Positions 39,780 through 49,912 of a stretch of 64,000 nt of DNA are shown here, piece by piece. The DNA lies in NCBI GenBank assembly GCA_011316305.1, contig SAUG01000025.1:124001-188000 (forward strand), in the 5' to 3' direction. Below the pieces are notes generated by a model. It had not been told where the DNA came from. It made no database searches and was given only the letters and a program-made list of their open reading frames with translations. Source of the stretch: Rusavskia elegans. Its lineage: Eukaryota > Ascomycota > Lecanoromycetes > Teloschistales > Teloschistaceae. Each line of letters begins with the position of its first letter. Within the stretch, counting starts at the first letter, position 1. The translations under genes and the position numbers were made by a program.

Positions 39780-39927
39780 ATAGTAGTTAGAATTCTAAAC
39801 TATATAAACGATTTAATTGATTATAGAATATAAAGTTGAATTATATAGTTATATATAAATTCGGATATCAACTAATTCGATTACTAATTATAAAAGCGGA
39901 TATAGAAAATCAACTTGGAATTCTATA
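39780..39927 (+). repeat. gypsy C 3' LTR with internal deletion
   Basis: 148 bp, the same start and end as the 5' LTR. About 66 bp that are present in the 5' LTR and in the copy at 345-558 are missing from its middle. Confidence 0.7.
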
Positions 39928-40453
39928 CTATTTAAATTTCTAAAATTTAAAGTTTTTTATTATTTTTATTAATATTGATACTATTATTTCAATTATTTAA
40001 ATAGTTTAAATTAATATCATTATTAGATAATTAATCCTAATTCAAATCTTTAAGAATAAAAGTTTTTAAAAAAGTACCTCAATTAAACTTTCCGTTAGAA
40101 AACTACTATTAATAAATTTAACTACCGAAAACGATTTAGTTTTTAAATATATTAGTATTAAAATTACTATATAGTTTCGATTAATTTATTTAAATAATAA
40201 AAGATATTCTAGAGTTATCTATATCGGATATTAGTAATAAAAACAGATTATTAAATTGGTTTATAATATCTGTAATATCTAGATTTTAAAATATATTTTC
40301 GCTTTCGATTATTCTAGCGCTAGTTTGAAATATATTTATTTAAAATATTTTACTATAGCTTGAACTACTATAGATACTACGTATCGATATCTATATAATA
40401 ATAGTATAAATAATATTTACCCGGTTAAAACGTTTGATATAATATATTAAAAC

Positions 40454-40691
40454 TATTTAATTAATAGTATTTCTAAAATAATATATAATTATAGACGAGA
40501 AGAAAAATATATTATAGAACAAATATATATTCTAGAAGAACTAGTGTATAATCTAGTAAAAAAAAAAGAAAAAAGCGGGGAAAAATCGAAATCCGATATA
40601 TTAGCAACGCTATAGTAACTAGACGGCAAGCTTCGTTTTCACGAGTTTTAATTTTATTTCCAAAATCTATATAACGCGTTTAACGTTTATA
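40454..40691 (-). repeat. gypsy-2 5' LTR
   Basis: 238 bp, the same length as 20042-20279 and alignable over its length. It lies 20 kb away because of nested insertions. Confidence 0.75.
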
Positions 40692-41662
40692 AATTTATTT
40701 AGAATTCGTTTGTAAATCAATTCTATTTTCCATTTACAAATAGTAAAAGTCAACGTATATATTAATTATACGTATAATAGTTTTAATTTTATTAAATAGA
40801 AATTAAAAACGTTTCGGAAAACTATTAAAACTAATAAAGTTACTATTTCAAATCTTTAAACCTTTTCGTCTACAGCTTTAACTGCGCGTCTTTTATTTTA
40901 TACGGTCGATTCAAATGGTTTTTAATAATAGAAATCGGAAGATAGTAACCGTATTAAATATAGATAACAGCTTTGATAATATTATTATAGACGAAATTCG
41001 ATGGTTTTATAATAGATAACTCGTTAACTGTCGCGTACAATTTTATTACACGCAAATAAAACCGTATATTTCATTTAATAAAATTAGTAAAACAGTTGTT
41101 AAAAGCGTATATATATAGAAGTTGTTTGCAGAATTTTCAATTTCTATTTCTTTTTTTTATAAAAAATTTCAATTGTTAATAACGTCCGCGAAAGTTACGC
41201 GCTTTAATGAACTATATATATATAAAAAATTTTCAATCAATTATAAATTTACTATCTTTTTCTACGTTATTTTTTTATCTTTTAAAAATTTCGATTTTAA
41301 AGTTTTAAAAAAAATGAATATTTATAATTATTTAGTATTAACTTTTTTTTCCGGCGAATATATAAGGAAATTAGTATATTAAAACTCTATACAATTATTA
41401 AAATAAATCAAATTTAAAATAAAAATATAGTTTTTTTACGATTAAAAATAGTTATAATATTATTAGATCGGCTGCGTATTTTTATCTTGATTTTTTCTAT
41501 TACTTCCGAACGCTAATAGCTATAAAAACCAACGAAGAATTAATTTTATCAAATTTAAACCAATTATTACAATATTTAATATATTGAAAAGCCACGGGTA
41601 AATATTATAGAATATTATATAATACTTTTTCATCCGATATTTTATTAACTGCGTATATAAAT
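40692..41662. other. RIPed AT-rich gap, nothing recognised
   Basis: A+T-rich sequence between gypsy-2 and a hAT MITE. An 86-codon open frame at 41122-41382 is composed almost entirely of Phe, Ile, Lys, Asn and Tyr, as random AT-rich sequence would give. I see no element ends or gene. Confidence 0.4.
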
Positions 41663-42208
41663 TAAATTGATTGTTAAATCGGATTTCGAATCTAAATTAA
41701 AGAAACCGACTCGACTCGAGTCGATTCTGACTTTTTTAGATATCGAATCAAGTCGATTCCGACTTTTCTAAATATTAAATTAATTCGGTTCTAGTTTAAA
41801 TTCGGGTTTTCGAATTTAATTTACTAAAACTATTCAAACCGTTAAATTCTAATATAAAAATATAATTCTAATATAAAAATTATATCCTTCTATTTAAAAA
41901 AATTCTAGTTATTTAATTTTACTAATTAAAAGGTTTTTATATAGATTAAATATATTATTTAAATATATTACTTTGATATAAATTTAATTAATTTATTGTT
42001 TATTTATTAATTTATAATATTATACTATCTTTAGAAAATTTAATAAATTAAATCGAATTTCTATTAGTTTTTATTTTATAATTCGATTAAATTTTTAGTT
42101 TTAATATTAGAAATATATTATTTAATAGATCAGATTAAATTAATTTATTGAAATTTGGATCGGATTTCCGAAATACCGATAGAAATCCGATCCGAAATAG
42201 CCAATCTA
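41663..42208. mobile_element. hAT-like MITE 4 (546 bp), strongly RIPed
   Basis: Ends TAAATTGATTG and CCAATCTA are RIPed forms of the family ends. A perfect 8-bp duplication, ATATAAAT, lies at 41655-41662 and 42209-42216. It is the last element before the HET gene island. Confidence 0.75.
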
Positions 42209-42216
42209 ATATAAAT

Positions 42217-42586
42217 AAAAAAATTGTCTACAGGATTCCAACTTCTATAATTCTATCAAATCTAAATCTAATATTAAAATTCTTGATATATTAAAATACG
42301 TTTGTCGAACTTGATAATTTACATTCTTTACTTTTCTTCTAGAAATGTTGAAATATCCAGTAGAAACTGCGTATAAAACCAGTGGGATTGTATATATATT
42401 TTGATTACTTAGCAAAATTTAGCCAATCAGGTGATTGGAATCTGCGAGATCTATATATATGCTGCATATTACTACTGTTAGACTCTTGGCATTCCCACCA
42501 TGAAAACTCTTCATGGTGCTGTAGATAGTTAATATCACTGTCCTTCCCTGAGTGGATGCAGGATATATTCATCAATTTGCTTACTG
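42217..42586. promoter_or_regulatory. Upstream region of the HET gene
   Basis: The sequence changes here from RIPed to normal composition, with CA and TG frequent from about 42230. It is expected to contain the HET promoter and 5' untranslated region. No core motif can be assigned with confidence apart from the hairpin at 42496-42518. Confidence 0.4.
42496..42518. repeat. Perfect 9-bp inverted repeat, CACCATGAA/TTCATGGTG
   Basis: Two perfect 9-bp arms separated by AACTC lie about 200 bp before the likely HET start codon. The left arm contains an ATG in a good context (CCACCATG), which would open a short upstream frame if it is transcribed. A regulatory role is only a possibility. Confidence 0.6.
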
Positions 42587-42718
42587 GTGGTTACACCGAA
42601 CAGATTATACCATACTTTCAGAGTGACCTTCATCTCATCCTACAATTGGGCGAACATCGGTGGGCGGTACGTGTCGAAAAGTGCTGAGCTGGACGTCTTA
42701 GTAGTTAGATCTGAAACT

Positions 42719-45459
42719 ATGGCTGCTAATTCTAACGGGCTGTGTTCCGTATGTGCAAATATCGACCTTAAAGAATACTTCCAGCGCGAAACTCATGTAC
42801 GGCGGCACGAGGGTGCCCTTATCGGCCCAAATCAGGACGCTCTACGACTTGGGTACTTAGAAGATATTGGAAGACGATGCGAGTCCTGCTCCTTTTGTCG
42901 GCTTATATTAGAAGCGCTTTGCAAAAGATGGCTTCGATCGGAATGGATTACGCCAGACGAACTCCTTAATGAGAACCGAACGGAGGGGTGGAGAAAGGAA
43001 TGCTATCTTTTCAGCTATCTCTACGCAGAAAATAAAGAGTCTATTGCGTTGGCAAACTCCCTGTCCGAAGCGAATGATTCGGAGCGGGCGTACAGAATCG
43101 GCATTGGAACTCGAGCTCCCATAAATGGGCAAGCCGTGCCATTTTTGGATCACGCAGGAGATATTCAACTCTCGGCTACCAGTGCAGTACAACATGGCAT
43201 GTCTAGACTCTTTCACGGCAGAGTTTTTGACCCTGAGCGCGTGAACCTGGGTATAGTCAGGAATTGGCTCAGTGAATGTGAGACTCATCACGAGCGAAAG
43301 TGTGAGTTTCCAGCTTTGGAAATCGGACGATCTGTCTCTCAAGACTCTCCTCCTCAAGACCTTCTGGCAATAGATGTCCAGCACATGAATCTCTGCCATT
43401 TGCCTCAAGGGTCGAGGTATATCGCACTAAGCTATTGTTGGCCTACGGTAAACACCTTTTTGACGACCAAATCAACTGTGACAGGACTATTCATTCCTGG
43501 CTCACTAAGGGAGAACAAGGAGGAAATCATTCCGACTGTTCAAGATGCTATTCAGTGCGTGAAGGAGCTTGGCGAAAAGTACCTTTGGGTCGATGCGCTA
43601 TGTATTATTCAGGATGATGAGGAACACAAAAGTTCGCAAATACTACAGATGGATCGGGTGTATGGATCTTCCCTCTTAACCCTCATCCATGCTTCAGGTG
43701 ACCCAAAAACCTGCGACGATGCCTACAAAGGCCTTCCAAGTTATCGTAAAGGAACTCGAACAACACTACAGAACATTCACCAAGTACAAGGTATGGAGTT
43801 ACTAATTCCGCTGTGTGATGTCAGTTCCGCGATTATGGAAAGCCGGTGGAACCGTCGAGCCTGGACCTACCAAGAAGAAAGACTTTCGAGGAGGAAATTG
43901 TACTTCACCGAGATGCAAGTATACTTCCAGTGCTCATGTGCTGTATTTTGTGAGGATTCGGTAGGGGAAGGAATAGCCCCAGCTGCATTTATCTATCCGG
44001 GCACAAATCTGTGGAACACAAGCGGACTACACTCCTCACACTGGGACAATCAAAAAGGGTCGATGACCTGGCTCTCTCGAACCCCTTTTGCCGATCCTGT
44101 AGAAGCTATAGGCGCATATTCAAGGTCGTTAGATCAATTTTCGGGCAGAGAGATGTCGAATCCAAGAGATATTATAGCCAGCTTCGAGGGGATTTTGTCG
44201 ATTTTGCGAAAATCTTTGAAAACAGATTTCTGGTTCGGATTACCTGAGGCTTACCTGGACGAGGCTCTTCTGTGGGTAGAGTCTGGTCCCAACCTACGGC
44301 GAAATATTGCTATCACTTCTTCGTCAAAAGTGATGTTCCCCAGTTGGTCATGGGCTGGATGGGATACAGCGGTTGAACTGGGTTCCATTTTCTCCGGTTT
44401 CGTTCGCCCAGAGGTCGATTGGTTTGTGATCAGTCCGACCGGAGAAGCGTTTCAGCTTGATACGCCTGGCTCTTACGACCCTTCAGTCCGCTCAAAGATT
44501 ACATCGAGTAACAAGAATATACGGCCCCCTGGGCTACCGAAAGATTTCCTCAAAACAGTGCAGGCTCGATCAAGCGTATCAGAATCGAAAAAGCCGGAGT
44601 TACCCCGATTCTTAGCATGCTGGACTTGCATTGCTTCATTTGGCATTAGCGATGAAACACGGGCCATTGACAAAGGCGGAACCAACTGGAGCCTTAGAGA
44701 GCATTTGCTCGTCCTGGACAGTATGGGACACTGGGCAGGTTCTATATTCATGGGCCAGGGGTGGAGAGATCACAAAGTTGGCAATAGTGGGACATTCGAG
44801 TTTATACTTGGGTCTTGCTATCCGCACAGGCATCGGAGTCTGCGCGCACAGGCATTTGAGTCATAAACGGTATAGACGCCGGGACGCAGGTACTTCTTCT
44901 ACAGTGACAGTACCACCGCGCGGCAAGTACCAAACACTATAACTCTATACCTCGCTGAGTTTCTCCAATTTAAGGGACTCTAGTACAATATAAACAGCTC
45001 GCGTAAACGTAATCGTCGTAGTTTATAGGACCGATATTGTAGTTATATAGTATAGGGAGAAAGAAGGTAGTTAAAAATGAGGGATCTTAAAAATAATCCG
45101 GCGGTGCGGGGTCAGTAGCGCGGTACCGGCGGCGTCGTAAGGGTTACCGTAAGATTAGGCGTAAAGCCTACGCTGTATCGGGTATCGTCTCGCGTTTATA
45201 ACTCAAATCCCTGTGCGCGCAGACTCCGATGCCTGTGCGGATAGCAAGACCCTTTATACTTCTTTCACGGTCGAATACTCTTGATGAATCTCTGGAATAT
45301 TATGATGTGGAAGTGTTCACCTCTAGAGAGTGGTGCTTCCTCAATGTAATGTTTATCAAACGGGATGAAGATCGAGCCGTGCGGCTTGGTATCGGCGTGA
45401 TCCATGAGGACGCCTGGATTGAAGCGCGCCCTGCTCCGATACTGATCAAACTGGAATAA
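42719..45459 (+). pseudogene. HET-domain protein gene, C-terminus split by a MITE
   Basis: HET-domain proteins act in fungal heterokaryon incompatibility and related cell-death responses. I place the start at 42719, where an in-frame ATG has A at -3 and G at +4 and begins 'MAANSNGLCSVCANID', a usual N-terminus for the family; the frame is open back to 42587. From that start, CxxC and CESCSFC motifs lie near residues 9-60. The HET domain spans about 234-390, with YIALSYCW, YLWVDALCIIQDD and RAWTYQEERLS. FPSWSWAGW follows later. The frame reaches residue 697 at 44809, then runs into a 443-bp MITE, adds 18 element-encoded residues and stops at 44866. The other 65 codons, ending 45459, lie beyond the MITE and resume exactly after the target duplication. 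Before insertion the product would have been about 762 residues. A truncated protein may still be made. Confidence 0.85.
44810..45252. mobile_element. Mutator-like MITE (443 bp) inside the HET gene
   Basis: Terminal inverted repeats of about 60 bp (44810-44869 and 45193-45252) match at nearly every position and begin GGGTCTTGCTATCCGC. A perfect 9-bp duplication, TTTATACTT, lies at 44801-44809 and 45253-45261. Long inverted ends plus a 9-bp duplication are the signature of Mutator-like elements. The 323-bp interior has no ORF of note, so the element is non-autonomous. There is no other copy in the window. The ends are not RIPed. The right arm supplies an ATG at 45229 in frame with the orphaned HET 3' fragment. 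Confidence 0.85.
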
Positions 45460-45873
45460 TCCAGGTTAGTCAAGTTGAGTGACATTCCCAACAATAATAA
45501 CAGAATAATAATTTGCTCCTTCAGAACTGTTAGCGATCAACGGCTGTCTTCTCTACTCACGCGACATCTATAAATGTTATTGTTTGTAGCGTAGAGTATA
45601 TTACTGCTTGTATTACCATTTAGACGCCACAAATGGATAATCCTACAACTTGATATTGTCGAAGAAAGAATTGCCGAGTAGATATATGTTTAGGGTATTT
45701 TCCCGCATTCTTCTAGAATAGTGTGGCCGTTGGGTTGGGTTGGAAGGCTTTGTCGAAACTTTTATCCGCCAAATGGAACCCACTAATCCAATACGTTCCA
45801 AATCTACTTTATCCATTAGGTACGGCGGCAAAATACAAACGAACTCGATCGGGTAGAATATATAGGGAACAAG
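45460..45873. other. Non-RIPed downstream flank of the HET gene
   Basis: Normal-composition sequence between the ancestral HET stop and the copia element. It probably includes the HET 3' untranslated region. A few short open frames exist on both strands (for example 45723-45977) but none resembles a protein, and that one runs into the copia LTR. Confidence 0.4.
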
Positions 45874-46117
45874 TAAAGACCTGCAAACATGGCATTTATA
45901 GTCGATACGGAAACGATTCCGGGATACGCGATAGTAAACGGACTTTTAAAATTATATATATTTTCTATTATAGCTAGCGTTGTCTATTTAGATCTAGCGT
46001 ATATTTAACACGCGTATTATTTAGCTATTTATAAATTTTCTTTTTTTCTACTTTCTAGAAAATATAATATATATTTATTTTTTTATATAAATTTTTATTT
46101 CTATATTAGAATTTATA
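45874..46117 (+). repeat. copia 5' LTR
   Basis: 244 bp, starting TAAAGACC (RIPed TG...) and ending TTTATA. The possible primer binding site GTTATAAACCCGG follows directly. Confidence 0.8.
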
Positions 46118-47078
46118 GTTATAAACCCGGTATCGTATATTAAAATATTATTACTATTATTTATTCGCTAGTATTAAATACTATAGTATATAAAACTCTA
46201 TTATAAAAATATATTACGCCGCTATTATTTTTTACCGCTAAAAAAATTCGCTATATATTATATAAAATTTAATATATTCTAGTAAATAGTAAATAAAATT
46301 ATTATTAATTAATTACTATATACGAGCTACTAGAAGCTTATAGCTATAATATAAAAATAGATTTTATCGTCTAAAAAAATCTTTTATCCGATATATATAT
46401 ATTCTTTATATATTATAAAAATTTAAAATAATTATAACGATCGTTAAACGCGATATTAAATTTAATTCTAGTAAAGAATCGGGATTTATAGCTCGTAGCT
46501 ATATAGAATAAAGCGACCGGCTAGCGCGTTTAGAAATTTATCGACCTATCTATTACTCTAAAATTTAAAAATCTTTTAAAATCTACTAAACTAATTTTAT
46601 AATAAATACGAACGAGTACTATAAAAGAAATAGCTAAAATAAAATTTAAATATAAAGAAATAAAGTTAAATTATATTAATAAAAAGAAAGATTATATATA
46701 AAAAGCCGATATATTTACTAAAATAAACGATTTTATCTAGAAAATAATAGAAAGTAATATTTTTATTTTTATTAAATATAAAGAATTATATCTATAGAAT
46801 TTTTTTATATATTTAAATTTAGACTCGCTTTAATAGATTCCGCTAGATTAATAGAAATCGAGCGTTCGTATAAATTACTTTCGATAGAATCTACTAAAAA
46901 TTAGAATTTCGAAATATAATTCGATATATAAATTTTACTATATATTTAAATTAATAAAATCGATATTATAGAAATTAAAAGGTCTAAAAGAATATATAGA
47001 AACTTTATTTTTACTATTATAACTTTAGCGCTAGTTTTTACTATAAATTATTTATTAAAACTCGATAATAAAAAAGAC

Positions 47079-47533
47079 TAGACTGGCCGTCGGGTCGGGT
47101 TTCGAACCCGGGTTAGCTAACCCGACCCGACCCGAGTCGGATTAGATAAAAACGTAACCCGACCCGGCCGGGTTTTAAACCCGGGTTAGCTAATCCGACC
47201 CGACCCGAAAAAACGCTAAGCCCTAGTATAAAAGTATAAAGCTAGTATAACTTTTATACGAATTTACTAAAAAAATTCTAATTAATTAACCACGCTAGCT
47301 AGAGAGTCCGTAGTAAGACTAAATATATTACTTCGATATATTATCTTTATTAAAATATTAAAATTATAATATATTAAATATATTAAATAATCGGGTCGGG
47401 TCCGGATCGGGTTACTAAGTAATCCGACCCGGATTCGACCCGCTAAAACTCGGATCGGGTCCGAGTCGGGTTACCAAGATCGGGTCGGGTACCCGACGGT
47501 TCGACGGGAACCCGACCCGAAACGGCCAGTCTA
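47079..47533. mobile_element. hAT-like MITE 1 (455 bp), best preserved
   Basis: The ends are TAGACTGGCCGTCGGGTCGG and the complement of TAGACTGGCCGTTTCGGG. A perfect 8-bp duplication, AAAAAGAC, lies at 47071-47078 and 47534-47541. Both subterminal regions are packed with CGGGTCGG/CCGACCC repeats, giving local G+C far above the surroundings. The centre is AT-rich. It is the least mutated of the hAT MITEs and therefore probably the youngest. It is inserted in the copia gag region. Confidence 0.9.
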
Positions 47534-49489
47534 AAAAAGACTACAAGATTAAATATTTTAAATTTATAGAAAGTTTCCGTAATTATATTAGGCTGAATAA
47601 TATTAAATCTACTATTATTAATTTAGTATTTACCGCTGCCGAAGGCGATTCTAAACTAAAAGGAAATAGAAATCCGTTATTCCGAAATATATCTATAATT
47701 ATAAATACTAATTCGGCGATTACTATAATCTACGTTATTATTTTAAATTTAAATATTTAAAATTATTAGTAAATTTAAAGCTAAAAAATAAAATAATAAA
47801 GAAAATACGCGAAGCTTTCGATAATAATACTATATAAAAAATAAAGGTTAAAAAAGCTATCGATCGTTCTATTTAATACGAAAAATACTTTAGTAAAAAA
47901 AAGGAAAAGATTTAGAATAAAGAAAAGATATAAGCAGGTGTCTATACTATTATTAGCGGAAATATTACCTTCGAATCCTAAATATCTCTATAGTTCGATA
48001 TATCCTACGCGGTCTTCTAAAAAGCTTTCGCCGTCGATTTTTATCTATAAATATTATAGATATTCGATAGCGGTTTAGTATTTAATATCTATAATAGTTT
48101 AATAGTTTACTCTTCTATTTATAAAAGACTGTATTTTAATAACGTATATATTATCTCCGGAAAAGACTATATACCTATTATAATCTATAGCCGGATAATA
48201 ATCGAGGTTAATATTTATATAGATAAAAAATTTATTAAAATAACGAATATATATTATATTCCGGAATTTATAACTAATTTAATCTCTAAAAGTTATCTAG
48301 AAAATAAAGATAATTTCTACCGCGATAAGGAATATCGCTATATATAACGAGGAGGTTAAACAGTTTTTAACTATATAAAAGTCGGCGGGTATTATTTATT
48401 CGAAAATAATTAAAATAGTAAAGGCGATATAACGTCTATAATATTCGTAACTATATCTATTAAATTCGATACTATATATAAATAGTATCAGCTTCTAGTT
48501 TACGCTGCTAATAATTCTATTTAATACCTCTCGTAAATAGCTAAAAAGATAAAGATTACTAATTTAATAAAGGTATCTTCTATAAATAAATACAAGATCT
48601 ATATTATTTTTAAAGTTTATTAAATTATTTCGCGTTTATTATATAAAGGAAAGAATTCCGATAAACTTTTTTTCCGTAATATATTCGATCTTATTTCTTT
48701 TATAATTACTTTAAATAAAAACGAATAGGTTTTATATATAATTTTTTATTACTATAAATTAGAAAATTTTCGAATAATTTATAAAGTAATTAAATTAATT
48801 GAAAATCGCTATAATAGTAAAATAGTATTTCTAAAATCGGATAGAGAAAAAATCCTTCTAAAAAAGGAATTTAATAACTTTCTACTCTAGCTAGATATTT
48901 TCTAAAAACTTTTATCGCTATCTATATTTAAATAAAACGATTATTCGGAACGCCTAGGCTATATTTTTATTATTAAAATATAAGTTATATATAACGTAGC
49001 AAGCTTTTTAATTACTTTTATTTAGCTATAGATCTACCGTATAGCTAGAATAATAACAAACCGTATACTAAAAAAAAAGTTCGTCTAGAAAATTCTATTC
49101 GAAACCGTTATTAGATCTCGTTTTTATTTAGGTTATTTATATATATATAGCTATAAAGTTTATATATTTAATAAATATATTATATATACGGAAAAGTTTT
49201 TTCTAAAAGTTTATATTAGATTTCTAATAGAATATAATTGCTTTAATATCTATAATATCTGGATTTCTAGCTAACGAAAAGTTATAAAAAGGCCGTAATA
49301 TTATATTTAACGAAAATTCGTTCTATTTTCCGGAAAAAGTCGATATAGTTTAGTTTTAAACGGAGTTATTTTTCTATAATATATTTAATATTCTCTATAT
49401 AGACCAGTCTATATATAACAAACTTTCTAAATTTAACGATAGTAACGGTAATAAAAATATTATTATTTAATAAACTATAGAAACGTTAA

Positions 49490-49912
49490 GGCCTGGGTGG
49501 CGCAGTAGTAATACTGCGTGACCTGGAGGCCCGGCGGATCCAGCGCTCTTCGGAGTTAACGGAGTTAATTCGACGGGTCGGAGATTCGAATCCCTCGAAG
49601 GCTAATCTAATATTTAAGTTTTTTCTATCGACTCTAGTCGATTTTTATAGAGTTTTAAAATATAGAAAGACTAGATAGTAGATCGTCTCGGTCTAGCCCG
49701 ATCGATCGAAGGAAATTAAATTAATTAAAGTTAAATAGATTACGGTTTCCTTCTGAATTTTAGTCCAAATCTAGCTTTTTCGGGAGTCTTTAATTCGAGT
49801 TCTCGGTAAAATACTTGAATATTAAATAATTAGGTAATCTGATCGAATTAGCGCCTCTAGCGTTAAATTCGTAAAAGATTAAAATTAAAATCCGAATGAT
49901 TAATCGTATATA
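49490..49912 (+). mobile_element. tRNA-derived SINE, copy 2 (423 bp)
   Basis: Same family as 36720-37143, nearly colinear, with the A-box-like 'TGGCGCAGTAGTAA', a B-box region GATTCGAATCC, and the same body and (TA)n tail. A perfect 14-bp duplication, TATAGAAACGTTAA, lies at 49476-49489 and 49913-49926. It is inserted in the copia integrase region. It carries somewhat more C-to-T changes than copy 1. Confidence 0.85.

Larger units (their letters stand above)
30465..39927 (+). mobile_element. Ty3/gypsy retrotransposon, family C, nested in gypsy-2
   Basis: A 9463-bp unit flanked by a 5-bp duplication, CTATT, at 30460-30464 and 39928-39932. The gypsy-2 sequence resumes exactly after it. The LTRs are at 30465-30678 and 39780-39927, the latter with an internal deletion. 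Coding is on the plus strand. RT/RNase H-proximal landmarks, including 'KPSKYLFFKK', 'FLGYIIS' (by RIP correction) and 'YYRKFIKDF', lie near 34180-34370. Integrase landmarks, including 'ITNRG' and 'TKRFNRI', lie near 35480-35640. The element is RIPed beyond function and carries four or more later insertions. Confidence 0.8.
20042..40691 (-). mobile_element. Ty3/gypsy retrotransposon gypsy-2, inflated by nested insertions
   Basis: A second member of the gypsy-1 family with 238-bp LTRs at both ends and a near-match duplication, AATTG at 20037-20041 and AATTT at 40692-40696. The body is colinear with gypsy-1 but interrupted by retroposon D (21796-22740), a small LTR element (22937-24980) and gypsy C (30465-39927). 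Without these it would be about 8.2 kb. Minus-strand integrase and reverse transcriptase relics lie near 26500-28500. It is far more RIPed and AT-rich than gypsy-1, so it is older. Confidence 0.8.

Noticed and set aside
41122..41382. 86-codon open frame in the AT-rich gap
   Set aside because: Its residues are almost only those encoded by A/T-rich codons. Frames of this length are expected by chance in such sequence.
1..42250. Centromere or mitochondrial origin for the AT-rich block
   Set aside because: The sequence resolves into nuclear transposons with target duplications and RIP damage. Nothing specific for a centromere is visible, though pericentromeric location cannot be excluded.
42908..43408. 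166-codon frame antisense to the HET gene
   Set aside because: It is a shadow of the HET coding sequence with no protein-like features. The same applies to the other short frames within 43400-44950.
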